Shown in pieces: positions 54,672 to 62,563 of a DNA stretch of 64,000 bases (the stretch's first letter is position 1; every line of letters starts with the position of its first letter). The DNA is taken from the NCBI RefSeq assembly GCF_029525575.1, contig NZ_JAPDIA010000008.1:620001-684000 (forward strand), in the 5' to 3' direction. The translations under genes were made by a program, and so were the position numbers. Source of the DNA: Cohnella rhizosphaerae. Its GTDB lineage: Bacteria; Bacillota; Bacilli; Paenibacillales; Paenibacillaceae. Under the pieces are notes generated by a model. That model was not told where the DNA came from and did not search any database. It was given only the letters and a program-made list of their open reading frames with translations.

Positions 54672-55272
54672 AAAATGGATGATGACCGCCGCGGTGGCGG
54701 CGCTGCTCATGACGAGCGCCTGCGGGGAAAAAACGAATGCGGATACGCAGGCTTCGGCGGGCGCTTCTTCTTCCGCCGCGCAAGCGACGCCTTTGCCTTC
54801 CGCGTCCGCTTCGCCGGCTGCTTCCCCGTCGCCCTCGTCTTCCGCCGGGGCATCCACGGACGCGCCCGCTTCTTCGCCGGCTTCGTCCGGCGAAGGTTCG
54901 GGTGCGGCGGCGTCCGGGGAGCCGGATAACGAGAAAATTCTGATCGTCATCGACCAGACGGAGAAGCCGATCGAAGGCAACAGCTTCGACTTCGCAGTCA
55001 AGCAGGTGCCTCGCGGCTATGCCTTGTCCGAAATGAGCTGGACCTCCGGCGACACGAAAATCGTCAACACGCTGCAGGACGCGATCGCGCACGGCGGCAA
55101 CGGCGAGGACGGATTTTACATCAGCGGCGACGGACAGTTCATGGGCTTCTTCTATCCGGACGCGCTGAAGGGGCAAGAGGGCGAGGTCAGCTTCTTGTTC
55201 AAGGACGACAGCGGCAATGAAAAACGCTGGACGAAAAAAAATAAAGCTGAAATGAAGCTTGGAATCGTTTGA
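54658..55272 (+). CDS. Lipoprotein of unknown function
   Basis: 204-aa predicted lipoprotein: basic start MMNRKKW, hydrophobic core TAAVAALLMTSA and lipobox cysteine in MTSACGEK, then a Ser/Ala/Pro-rich spacer of about 60 residues and a folded domain (NEKILIVIDQTEKPIEGNSFDFAV ... GNGEDGFYISGDGQFMGFFYPDALKG). I do not recognise the domain. Translation is coupled to the kinase gene (14-base overlap, GGAGGA upstream), so it may be a ligand-binding accessory of this two-component system or its target. Confidence 0.75.
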   Translation: MMNRKKWMMTAAVAALLMTSACGEKTNADTQASAGASSSAAQATPLPSASASPAASPSPSSSAGASTDAPASSPASSGEGSGAAASGEPDNEKILIVIDQTEKPIEGNSFDFAVKQVPRGYALSEMSWTSGDTKIVNTLQDAIAHGGNGEDGFYISGDGQFMGFFYPDALKGQEGEVSFLFKDDSGNEKRWTKKNKAEMKLGIV

Positions 55273-55579
55273 AATCTCGTAGAAGGCAGGGATGCAGGAC
55301 ACAGAAGACGTTATTTCTTAAAAACCGGTTCAAATGGCAATCGTAGCGGACTGGAGAGACTTTATTCATCCTGATCAAGGTTAACAAAGGCAGGCGATCC
55401 CGCAATAGCGGCGCCCGGGTCCGTTAGCGGGAAGCCAATAGCGATTTGAACAAAAATAACGGCTCCTCAGTCTTTTCTCGACGCCCTAATGCGTAGTAAA
55501 TGCGTAAACGAAAAGGCTGCAAGGGCTTTTGTAAACGATTCAGTACAACTGCTATCCCTAAATTTGAATCGTCTCCGAT
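55273..55579 (+). other. Gene-free, AT-richer stretch
   Basis: About 300 bases without a credible ORF on either strand and with visibly more A/T than the neighbours. A few short inverted segments are present but no named structure. It separates the two-component unit from the HAD gene. Confidence 0.5.
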
Positions 55580-55622
55580 AAAAACGGCTTCACCGTCTTT
55601 AAGGACGGCGAAACCGTTTTTT
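55580..55622 (+). terminator. Terminator upstream of the HAD gene
   Basis: AAAAACGGCTTCACCGTC (55580-55597) with GACGGCGAAACCGTTTTT (55604-55621), two wobble or mismatch positions. A-tract and T-tract on both sides suggest bidirectional use. Confidence 0.75.
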
Positions 55623-55638
55623 ACTTGTCGCCCTGGAA

Positions 55639-55647
55639 TGATATACT
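55639..55647 (+). promoter_or_regulatory. Extended -10 promoter of the HAD gene
   Basis: TGATATACT (TATACT at 55642-55647) with a weak -35 (TTTACT at about 16 bases). Confidence 0.4.
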
Positions 55648-55680
55648 TTCATGGACGACAGACGGAGAGGAATCATCACG

Positions 55681-56277
55681 ATGGCTAAAAGCAAAGCGCT
55701 TGTGCTCGACGTCGGCGGCGTGCTCGCCACGAATTATACGCCGCGGTTTTGGGAATCGCTCGCGGAAGACTACAAGGTGCCGCACGCATCGCTGATGCAA
55801 TTTCGCAAAGACGTCAGAGCGGAACTATGAACGGGCGCGATCGCCGAGACGACATTTTGGGAACGGATGACCGGTTGCTTCCCGGTCATCGACGCAGCGG
55901 ACGCGAGGGCCAGGCTGATCTCGGAGATCCGGCCGCTGCCGGCGCTTGAGCGGCTGGCCGGATGGCGAGACCGGGCGAGCCTGAACATCCTGAGCAATCA
56001 CCGAACCGAGTGGATCGCGCCCGTGCTCGAGCGCCTCTACCCGCTCGCGGACCATGTGCTCGTGTCGGCGGAGGCGGGATGCCGCAAGCCAGAGCCGGAG
56101 ATCTACGGCCTGATGGATGCGAAGCTCCGGGGCTTCGCGGACGTCTTGTACGTCGACGATGCGAAAAGCAACCTGCCGCAAGGCGCCGCGCTCGGCTGGA
56201 AAACGCTGCTTGCCGACGAAGACGGCGCATGGATCGCGCAGGCGGAGCGTTGGCTGGATGCGGAACACGTAATATAA
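55681..56277 (+). pseudogene. HAD family hydrolase with an in-frame TGA
   Basis: HAD-like phosphatase, 198 codons. Motif I LVLDVGGVLATNY, motif II LNILSNHRTEW, motif III lysine in EAGCRKPEPEIY, motif IV VLYVDDAKSNLPQGAALGW. All four are in one frame, but codon 50 (55828-55830) is TGA where relatives have Trp (RAELWTGAIAETTFW). A single G-to-A change explains it. Unlike the other broken genes, this is a substitution and not in a homopolymer. GGAGAGG before ATG 55681. It may be a true recent nonsense mutation or a base-call error. Confidence 0.75.
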
Positions 56278-56407
56278 GGCAGAAATATGACAATGGCGTG
56301 GACGGTTCGTGAACTTGCGTTCGCTTCCTGCGTAAGGTCTCCAGTTTGCGTTATAATGACATCGTGTAAAGGTTCAATAAACAAAAGCCGCTCGCGGAAG
56401 GCAGGTC

Positions 56408-56995
56408 ATGACGATGAACGAAGACAGAAAAATACCGGTCGGCGTATCCGCCAGACACATTCATCTGACGCAGGCGCATGTCCGGGTCCTGTTCGGGGAA
56501 GGCGCCGAACTCACGGAGATGAAGCCGCTGTCGCAGCCGGGTCAATTCGCCGCGAACGAGACGGTCGCGGTATACGGTCCGAAAGGCTCTTTTCCGAAAG
56601 TCCGCATCCTCGGTCCGGTCCGCAAGGCCACGCAGTTGGAAGTATCGCGCACGGACGCCTTCTCGCTCGGGCTTAAGCCGCCGGTGCGCGAATCCGGACA
56701 TATTGAAGGGACGCCCGGCATTCGGATCGTCGGCTCTGCGGGCGAAGTGACGATTGACGAAGGGGTCATCGTGGCGGCCCGGCACATTCATCTTCATACG
56801 TCGGACGCGGAGCGGCTCGGCGTCGCGGACAAGCAGCTGCTCAAGGTGCGCGTCGGCGGCGATCGCGGTCTCGTGTTCGAAAACGTCATCGCGCGCGTCT
56901 CCCCTTCGTTTTCGCTCGACATGCACATCGACACCGACGAAGGCAACGCCTCCGGCGCCGCGACGGGCGACTTCGCCGAGCTGTTGCCGGAATAG
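56408..56995 (+). CDS. pduL: Phosphate propanoyltransferase, PduL type
   Basis: 195-aa phosphotransacylase of the PduL family, which exchanges CoA and phosphate on acetyl- or propionyl groups. Zinc-ligand histidines in VGVSARHIHLTQAH and VAARHIHLHTSDAERLG, and the duplicated barrel with KVRILGPVRKATQLEVSRTDAF, are typical. It stands alone, without microcompartment shell genes, so it probably acts as a cytosolic acyl-phosphate enzyme (inference). A TATAAT at 56352-56357 may be its -10. Confidence 0.92.
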   Translation: MTMNEDRKIPVGVSARHIHLTQAHVRVLFGEGAELTEMKPLSQPGQFAANETVAVYGPKGSFPKVRILGPVRKATQLEVSRTDAFSLGLKPPVRESGHIEGTPGIRIVGSAGEVTIDEGVIVAARHIHLHTSDAERLGVADKQLLKVRVGGDRGLVFENVIARVSPSFSLDMHIDTDEGNASGAATGDFAELLPE

Positions 56996-57009
56996 CAAGT
57001 CAGAACGGG

Positions 57010-57044
57010 CGCGTTTCCGCGATACGAGCGGAGACGCGTTTTTT
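57010..57044 (+). terminator. Terminator of pduL
   Basis: GCGTTTCCGC (57011-57020) with GCGGAGACGC (57028-57037) and a run of T. Confidence 0.8.
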
Positions 57045-57141
57045 GCGTCTGCCGCCGTTTATCGTGCCGTACATGCTGTCGAAATGGGGAACGAAGCTGC
57101 TCGTCCACGTGCGCGTGTTCGGCTGGAGGCGTCGGTAACGG

Positions 57142-57181
57142 CTCGGAAACCCGGAAACTCGGAAACTCGGAAACTCTGAAA
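57142..57181 (+). repeat. Five tandem 8-bp repeats
   Basis: Units CTCGGAAA, CCCGGAAA, CTCGGAAA, CTCGGAAA, CTCTGAAA in a non-coding stretch. A microsatellite-like array. Confidence 0.85.
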
Positions 57182-57261
57182 ATCGAGCTTAATCCTGCTT
57201 AAGATTGCGCTTCCAAGGGTAAAAAAAGACTAGTCCTTATTCAACCCGGAGGTGGATACGC

Positions 57262-57447
57262 ATGACGAACAACGGCAGGTTGGACAGGCAGGGTATCGAC
57301 GTGCAGGAGGAAGGCAAGCAATGGCAGGCGCACGCGGATCGCGCGAAGGCGAATTTCGAGGCGGTCAAGGAGCAGCGGGCGGTCGGCACCAACAGTCACC
57401 CCGACAGGCAGAATCGGATGATCGACACGCGCAATTTACGCAAATAG
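57262..57447 (+). CDS. Small hydrophilic protein (61 aa)
   Basis: ATG with GGAGGT nine bases upstream. Highly charged, no membrane segment or signal: MTNNGRLDRQGIDVQEEGKQ... ending MIDTRNLRK. A terminator follows directly, which supports a real gene. Family not recognised; its size and composition are like small proteins of spore-formers, but nothing more can be said. Confidence 0.6.
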   Translation: MTNNGRLDRQGIDVQEEGKQWQAHADRAKANFEAVKEQRAVGTNSHPDRQNRMIDTRNLRK

Positions 57448-57461
57448 AAGATCGAACGACG

Positions 57462-57489
57462 ACCCGGCAGCGAGCGCTGCCGGGTTTTT
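57462..57489 (+). terminator. Terminator after the 61-aa gene
   Basis: Perfect ACCCGGCAGCG / CGCTGCCGGGT stem with five T. Confidence 0.85.
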
Positions 57490-57534
57490 CGCGCGTTTTG
57501 CGGCAACGGGCGCGTTTTTGCCGTCGGAATAGGC

Positions 57535-57563
57535 TTGGGCCGCTTACATTGCTATGCTATAAT
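57535..57563 (+). promoter_or_regulatory. Promoter of miaB-ricA
   Basis: TTGGGC (57535-57540), 17-base spacer, TATAAT (57558-57563) with extended TG. Confidence 0.65.
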
Positions 57564-57619
57564 GGAGAATCGAATGGTCCCATCGCTATGAGGGCGCACG
57601 ACAGGAGGTATCTCTTCGC

Positions 57620-59224
57620 ATGACGAAGGAAGGCCAAGGACGGCAAGCAGCCGGTCCGGCTAAAGATTATGCCAAATACTTCGACTTCTCCGGCGCGAAG
57701 GTCATCGCCGAGGAGGAGGGAAAGACGACATATCGCATCAACGGCCGCAACGTTCAAATCTCTTCGCCTCCCGATCTGCGGGAAGGCAAGAAGCGCGGCA
57801 AGGAAGAGATCCGGGTCCACTACGATACCGGCATCGGCGAGGACATGAAGACGTTCGGCGCGGGCCGGCACTACTGCATTTTCACCTACGGCTGCCAGAT
57901 GAACGAGCACGACACGGAGATCATGCGCGGCCTGTTCGAAGAGATGGGCTACACCGCTACCGAAGACAAGGCCCGGGCGGACGTCATTCTGATCAACACG
58001 TGCGCGGTCCGGGAGAACGCGGAGGACAAAGTGTTCGGCGAACTCGGACACCTGAAGCGGCTGAAGCTGGAAAAGCCCGATCTTGTGCTCGGCGTGTGCG
58101 GCTGCATGTCCCAGGAAGTGTCGGTCGTCAACCGCATTTTGCAAAAGCATCCGCATGTCGATCTCATTTTCGGTACGCATAACATACACCGCCTGCCCGA
58201 GCTGCTGAAGGAAGCGCACTACGGCAAGGAAATGGTCGTCGAGGTGTGGTCCAAGGAAGGCGACATCATCGAAAATCTGCCCAAGAAGCGGGAAGGCCTT
58301 CGCGCCTGGGTGAACATCATGTACGGCTGCGACAAGTTTTGCACGTACTGCATCGTACCCTACACGCGGGGCAAGGAACGCAGCCGGGTGCCGGAAGACG
58401 TAATCGCCGAAGTGCGCGAGCTCGCCCGCCAAGGCTTCAAGGAGATTACCTTGCTCGGGCAGAACGTCAACGCCTACGGCAAAGACTTCGCGGACCGGAA
58501 CTACCGATTCGGCGATCTGATGGACGATATCCGCAAGATCGACATCCCGCGCGTCCGGTTCACGACGAGCCATCCGCGCGACTTCGACGACCGTCTGATC
58601 GAGGTGCTGGCCAAGGGCGGCAATCTGGTGGAGCATATTCACCTGCCGTTCCAGTCGGGCAGCAGCGAAGTGCTCAAGCGGATGAGCCGCAAGTATACGC
58701 GAGAGCAGTTTCTGTCGCTGGTCGGCCGCATCCGGGCCGCGATGCCGAATGCCGTGCTGACGAGCGATATCATCGTCGGCTTCCCGGGCGAGACCGAGGA
58801 GCAATTCGAAGAGACGATCGAGGTCGTGCGCGAGGCGGGCATTTCGATGGCCTATACGTTCATTTATTCGCCCCGCGCCGGCACGCCGGCCGCCGAGATG
58901 GAGGACAATGTGCCTTACGAGGCGAAACAGCGGAGGCTGGCGCGTCTGAACGAGGTGATCGCGGAGATGAGCCTGGCCAGCAACCAGGAGCTTGCCGGTC
59001 AGATCGTCGAGGTGCTCGTCGAAGGCGAGAGCAAGAACAACGCGAACGTGCTATCCGGACGCACGCGCAGCAACAAGCTGATCCACTTCGAGGGACCCAA
59101 GTCCTGGATCGGGCAGTTCGCCATGGTACGCGTTACGCAGCCGCAAACCTGGTTCATTCGCGCCGAAGCGATCGGCCTTGCCGAAGAAGCGGTCGAATGG
59201 CCGAAAACCGCCGGCGGCGTTTGA
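57620..59224 (+). CDS. miaB: tRNA-2-methylthio-N6-dimethylallyladenosine synthase MiaB
   Basis: Radical-SAM methylthiotransferase modifying A37 of tRNAs that read UNN codons. 534 aa: a family-typical Gram-positive N-terminal extension of about 80 residues, UPF0004 domain with three cluster cysteines (FTYGCQMNEHDTE, NTCAVREN, GVCGCMSQ), radical SAM motif CDKFCTYCIVPYTRG, and a C-terminal TRAM domain (GQIVEVLVEGESKN). AGGAGGT upstream of ATG 57620. Co-transcribed with ricA, as in B. subtilis. Confidence 0.97.
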   Translation: MTKEGQGRQAAGPAKDYAKYFDFSGAKVIAEEEGKTTYRINGRNVQISSPPDLREGKKRGKEEIRVHYDTGIGEDMKTFGAGRHYCIFTYGCQMNEHDTEIMRGLFEEMGYTATEDKARADVILINTCAVRENAEDKVFGELGHLKRLKLEKPDLVLGVCGCMSQEVSVVNRILQKHPHVDLIFGTHNIHRLPELLKEAHYGKEMVVEVWSKEGDIIENLPKKREGLRAWVNIMYGCDKFCTYCIVPYTRGKERSRVPEDVIAEVRELARQGFKEITLLGQNVNAYGKDFADRNYRFGDLMDDIRKIDIPRVRFTTSHPRDFDDRLIEVLAKGGNLVEHIHLPFQSGSSEVLKRMSRKYTREQFLSLVGRIRAAMPNAVLTSDIIVGFPGETEEQFEETIEVVREAGISMAYTFIYSPRAGTPAAEMEDNVPYEAKQRRLARLNEVIAEMSLASNQELAGQIVEVLVEGESKNNANVLSGRTRSNKLIHFEGPKSWIGQFAMVRVTQPQTWFIRAEAIGLAEEAVEWPKTAGGV

Positions 59225-59264
59225 ACGAATTAAAGGCAGATCACATTCGGGAGGAACTCCAAAC

Positions 59265-59777
59265 ATGTCTCAGCATTCGCACGATCATCATCACGGCCAC
59301 GACGACTGCAGCCACGGCGTGCCCGATCTCGGACAACCCGAGGACTACGTCATTCCCGAGTTCGACAATCGGGAGCTCATCCTGCGCGACGATATCCTCG
59401 CCCGTGCGAAGGAGCTGGCGCAGCTCATCACGACGGCCGACGAGGTGCAGACGTACCAGAACGCGGAGCGGCTCATTCAGCGCCACGATAAGGTGCAAGG
59501 CTTGATCTCCCAGATCAAAAAGAAGCAAAAAGAGCTCGTGGCTTTCCAGAAGACGTTCAAAAATCCGGGGATGGTCGAAAAGATCGAAGGCGAGATCGCG
59601 GCGCTGCAGGACGAGCTGGACGGCATGCCGGTCGTGCAGCAGTTCCAGCAAAGCCAGACGGACGTCAACTACATGCTTCAGTCCGTCGTCAGCATCATTC
59701 GCGATACGGTCGCGGAGAAGCTCGACGTCGAAGCGGCGACGCCGCCCGCCGAGGAGCCGGAGACGTGCATCGATTGA
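59265..59777 (+). CDS. ricA: RicAFT regulator RicA (YmcA) with His-rich N-terminus
   Basis: 170-aa YlbF/YmcA family protein. In B. subtilis RicA, RicF and RicT form an iron-sulfur complex that assists RNase Y cleavage, biofilm formation, competence and sporulation. The helical core (ILARAKELAQLITTADEVQTYQNAERLIQRHDKVQGLISQIKKKQKEL) matches the family. The first residues are MSQHSHDHHHGHDDCSHG, with a cluster of His, Asp and Cys not part of the core. One Cys lies near the C-terminus (ETCID), where the B. subtilis protein has cluster cysteines. GGGAGGA before ATG 59265. Confidence 0.9.
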   Translation: MSQHSHDHHHGHDDCSHGVPDLGQPEDYVIPEFDNRELILRDDILARAKELAQLITTADEVQTYQNAERLIQRHDKVQGLISQIKKKQKELVAFQKTFKNPGMVEKIEGEIAALQDELDGMPVVQQFQQSQTDVNYMLQSVVSIIRDTVAEKLDVEAATPPAEEPETCID

Positions 59778-59858
59778 GTTTGGAAAAGACATGAACGATA
59801 AACGATAGAACCAGGAAGCGCGAGTCTGCCCCGGCAGGAAATGCTCGGCTAACGGCAA

Positions 59859-59888
59859 GAAGGGCCGCGGCTTTATGCGCGGCCCTTC
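59859..59888. terminator. Convergent terminator hairpin between ricA and the minus-strand gene
   Basis: Perfect GAAGGGCCGCG / CGCGGCCCTTC stem. It includes the stop region of the minus-strand gene. T-tract is poor on both sides. Confidence 0.55.
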
Positions 59889-60974
59889 GGCATATACGGC
59901 TTGGATAAGGCGGCGGAACCGGTCGCGCTCCGCTTGGCGCCGCCCCTAAGGGCCGCGGGGAAGACGGCGGACGGTCGGGCGACGCTTGTTGTCCGCTGAG
60001 GCTTCGAGACCGGAGCGGACGCCCGGCGGTCGGCGGGAGGCGCTGCGGCCGCCGGCGGGTTGCGCGTTACCGCCCGCGGCTGCGGAACGGCGCGCTTGCC
60101 GGCGGCGCCTCGCGGGATTTGTCGCGCAGAAGCGGGCCGTCTGGAAGCGAGACCGCCGGCCGGGCGATTCGCGCCGGCCGGGCGGTTGATGTCCGTCCCG
60201 CGGTTCGCGCCGGCCGAGCGGTTCGCGTCGTCTGATCGGTTCGTTCCCGACGGGCGGGTTGCGCCGTCTGATCGGTTGGCGCCGCCAGAACGGGCAGCGC
60301 CGCCGGATCGGTTAACGTCGCGCGATCGGCGGGCATCGGCTTTGCCCGGGCCGGCGTCGGCGGACGCCCTGCCGACCGGCCTCACGACAAGCTCCTTCGC
60401 CCGCTGATCGTAGCTGAGCCTGTACGCCGTGCCGCTCCGAAGATTGAGCGCGCGAATCGCATCCGGGTGCAGGTTCAGCCCGCCCTCGAATAAATTCGCG
60501 GGCGAACGGACGGCAAGTCGCCGGGATCGGCCGCCATGTTTAAGCGTCAGCGCCAGATTCCGATGATCGTCGGGCAAGCCGAGCCGGCTGAGCAGCGCGT
60601 AGCCGATCGACAGGCGGCCGGCGCCTAGCTTCGTATCGCTGCCGAGCGGGGCGGATGCCGCCGACACGGGCGACGGTCCGATGCCGAGCGATTTGCTTTT
60701 TGCGTCGTAGACTAGTCTGTAGCGCTTGTCGCTGCTCAGCCGCAGCCGCTTCGCCAAGGGGGGCGCCGAGTTCGAAGCTGCCGAAAAAGCATTCTCCCCC
60801 GCTGCGCAAGCGTAAGACCGCTTTTTCGGCGTAATTGCCGTTCACAAGCGTGACCTCGGTACCGTCCCCGATTTCCGTCAAGGCATTTTCTTCGCCGTAC
60901 GCGCAGCCGGACGTCATTTGGACCGTACTTTCCGGCAGATCGCTGACGATTAGGTCCAGTGTGCTGCTGATCAT
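59873..60974 (-). CDS. Unrecognised protein with Asn-Arg-rich repeats (frame broken)
   Basis: Corrected length about 366 aa. The N-terminal 185 residues contain two similar segments (KRLRLSSDKRYRLVYDAKSKSLGIGPSPV and IRALNLRSGTAYRLSYDQRAKELVVRPV), a duplicated small beta unit in which a basic or hydroxyl-rich strand precedes a Tyr-Arg-Leu strand. This resembles the N-terminal barrel of YheC/YheD coat-associated proteins, which is only a suggestion. The C-terminal 170 residues are low-complexity and basic, with ANRSGGANRSDGATR-like repeats. G6 on the + strand (60758-60763) breaks the frame; five restore FELGAPLAKRLRL. No signal peptide. Confidence 0.65.
60758..60763 (-). other. Frame break 20: G6 run on + strand (C6 in coding sense), +1 base
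   Basis: Five bases give ELGAPLAKRLRLSSDKRY and join the two halves of the minus-strand gene. Confidence 0.7.
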
Positions 60975-61108
60975 CGCAACGTTTCACGCTCCCGATTGCA
61001 GGACTATGCTGCCGCGCGGCAGCCGCATGTCATCAGGATATGCCGCACGGCCGACCGGTGCCTGTACCTTCGTCTAGCGTCCCGTCCGACTGCAAGGAGA
61101 CGAGACGC

Positions 61109-61534
61109 TTGGCGTATATCCCAGGGAGGAAGGTGTTTCCGATTTCGGATTTTTTGCAAATCAAAGGCTTGACCGGAGAACTCAAAGTGTCTCACAAAAA
61201 AGGCCCTTTCGGATTGACGCTGTCGACGCGAGAGCTCGTCGTGCAGAAGCCGCATATGAATTATTACATCTTATTCGAGCATATCGTCAGCGTCGTTCCC
61301 TGCGAGAGCGTCCGTCTCGACCGCAAGGCGATGAGCGCGGCCCGCACGGCGAGCGGCGAGATCGCCTACGGCTCGATCGCGGCGGGAACCGCGTACTACG
61401 CGGTGTATGCGAAAGAAGTCGTCGTGCATCATCGCGGCGGCATTCATCGCGCGGGCCCGATGGAATTCCGGCTGCCGATCTACAAGCGTCTGATCGAGGA
61501 GCTGGCGAGATACGGCGGGCTGACGGTTTTTTGA
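61109..61534 (+). CDS. Hypothetical protein (141 aa)
   Basis: Soluble alpha/beta protein, TTG 61109 with AAGGAGA eight bases upstream. Visible features: GRKVFPISDFLQIKGLTGELKVSHKKGPFGL at the start, NYYILFEHIVSVVPCESV in the middle, and the end ELARYGGLTVF. No known motif. Divergent from the repeat-rich gene across a 134-base gap, so the two may share a regulatory region. Confidence 0.7.
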   Translation: MAYIPGRKVFPISDFLQIKGLTGELKVSHKKGPFGLTLSTRELVVQKPHMNYYILFEHIVSVVPCESVRLDRKAMSAARTASGEIAYGSIAAGTAYYAVYAKEVVVHHRGGIHRAGPMEFRLPIYKRLIEELARYGGLTVF

Positions 61535-61695
61535 TCGCGACCGACGGCGGCGACTTCCTGTATGGGGTTGGCATCCCGCGCCGCAGGTCAAGTTCAAGCG
61601 GCGAAGGCGCCGTTCCCGGCGCCGCATACCCGGCGCGTCGGCTTGCACGCCGGCAACCGGGCAGCGGCATCCTGAAGCAACATGCCGTCAGGCGA

Positions 61696-61745
61696 ACAAA
61701 GATCGCCCTTCCGCAGGCTTATGCCTGTCGAAGGGCGATCTTTGT
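61696..61745. repeat. Perfect 16-bp inverted repeat
   Basis: ACAAAGATCGCCCTTC (61696-61711) and GAAGGGCGATCTTTGT (61730-61745), with an inner GCAGGC/GCCTGT arm. It lies between the convergent hypothetical gene and bioY and may be a bidirectional terminator, though no clear T-tract follows. Confidence 0.8.
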
Positions 61746-61804
61746 CTATCGAAGGGGCGAAGCAGCGACGAAGCGGGCCTGGCGCCGGCGGGGAACGGGG
61801 GCGG

Positions 61805-62464
61805 TCAGCGCCCCGACAGCCGCCTGAGCGTGACGGCCAGCGCCGGGCGAAGCGCGGCGATCAGGATCATCGCCGCCGCTCCTTTGACAAAATCGCCGGG
61901 CAGGAACGGGTAACAGGCGCCGATCAACGCCGCGTGCAGCGAAAGATGCGCTTTATAGGCGTACCAGGGCACGCCGCCGACATACGAGAGCGCGATGCCG
62001 AACACGACGATCGATGCGGCGAGAAGGACGTATGTACGCGTTGTCGCCTTGCGGCCTTTGCCGAGCAGCCGATCCGCGGTCATTCCGATGAACAGCGCCT
62101 GCAACGGAAACATCCATATAAAGCCGCCGGTCGGCCCGAAGACGGTCGCCAGCCCGCCCCGGCCATGCAGCAGGGGCAGTCCGGCGGCGGCGAGCAGCAC
62201 GACGAGGGCGATGCTGGAAAAGCCGAGGCGCGCGCCGAGCAAGCCGCCGGCAAGCATGACGGCGAGCGTCTGAAGCGTGATGGGAACGGTCGTGAAGCCC
62301 AGCGGAACCGACACGTAGCTGAAGGCGATGAACAGCGCCGCGAATAGCGCGGTGAATACCGTTTTGCCGATCCAGGCAGACGGAGCGTTCTGCCGTATAA
62401 AGGTCGGTTCCGCGTCGCGATCGACAAGTTCCGGCACGGCAGGCGATTGATTCGGTAGAGACAT
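61805..62464 (-). CDS. bioY: Biotin transporter S-component BioY
   Basis: 219-aa membrane protein that binds biotin for ECF-type import. Six hydrophobic helices are visible; family motifs VPITLQTLAVMLAGGLLGARLG and GPTGGFIWMFPLQALFIG, and FLPGDFVKGAAAMI near the end. Start is the ATG whose complement is at 62462-62464, with GAGAGGAGA before it. The BirA operator is immediately upstream. Confidence 0.95.
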   Translation of the reverse strand: MSLPNQSPAVPELVDRDAEPTFIRQNAPSAWIGKTVFTALFAALFIAFSYVSVPLGFTTVPITLQTLAVMLAGGLLGARLGFSSIALVVLLAAAGLPLLHGRGGLATVFGPTGGFIWMFPLQALFIGMTADRLLGKGRKATTRTYVLLAASIVVFGIALSYVGGVPWYAYKAHLSLHAALIGACYPFLPGDFVKGAAAMILIAALRPALAVTLRRLSGR

Positions 62465-62481
62465 TGTCAATTCTCCTCTCA

Positions 62482-62516
62482 AATGTTAACCTGTTATCAT
62501 CTTGGTGGTTAACAAT
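62482..62516. promoter_or_regulatory. BirA operator between bioY and the ECF ATPase
   Basis: ATGTTAACC and GGTTAACAAT halves with a 15-base spacer (TGTTAACC 62484-62491, GGTTAACA 62507-62514), the Firmicute BirA pattern. It lies between divergent bioY and the ATPase gene and could control both. Confidence 0.85.
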
Positions 62517-62563
62517 TGGAATTCTAGCATGGTACTACCGGTTTGGGAAGAGGGAATTCGGCT

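Noticed and set aside
55828..55830. TGA read as tryptophan or selenocysteine
   Set aside because: TGA ends many genes in the window (for example ATGA junctions), TGG is used for Trp throughout, and no selenocysteine element or Sec-type family is present.
57060..57139. Small ORF ending WRRR after the pduL terminator
   Set aside because: Only 22 codons from its ATG, no ribosome site, immediately before a microsatellite.
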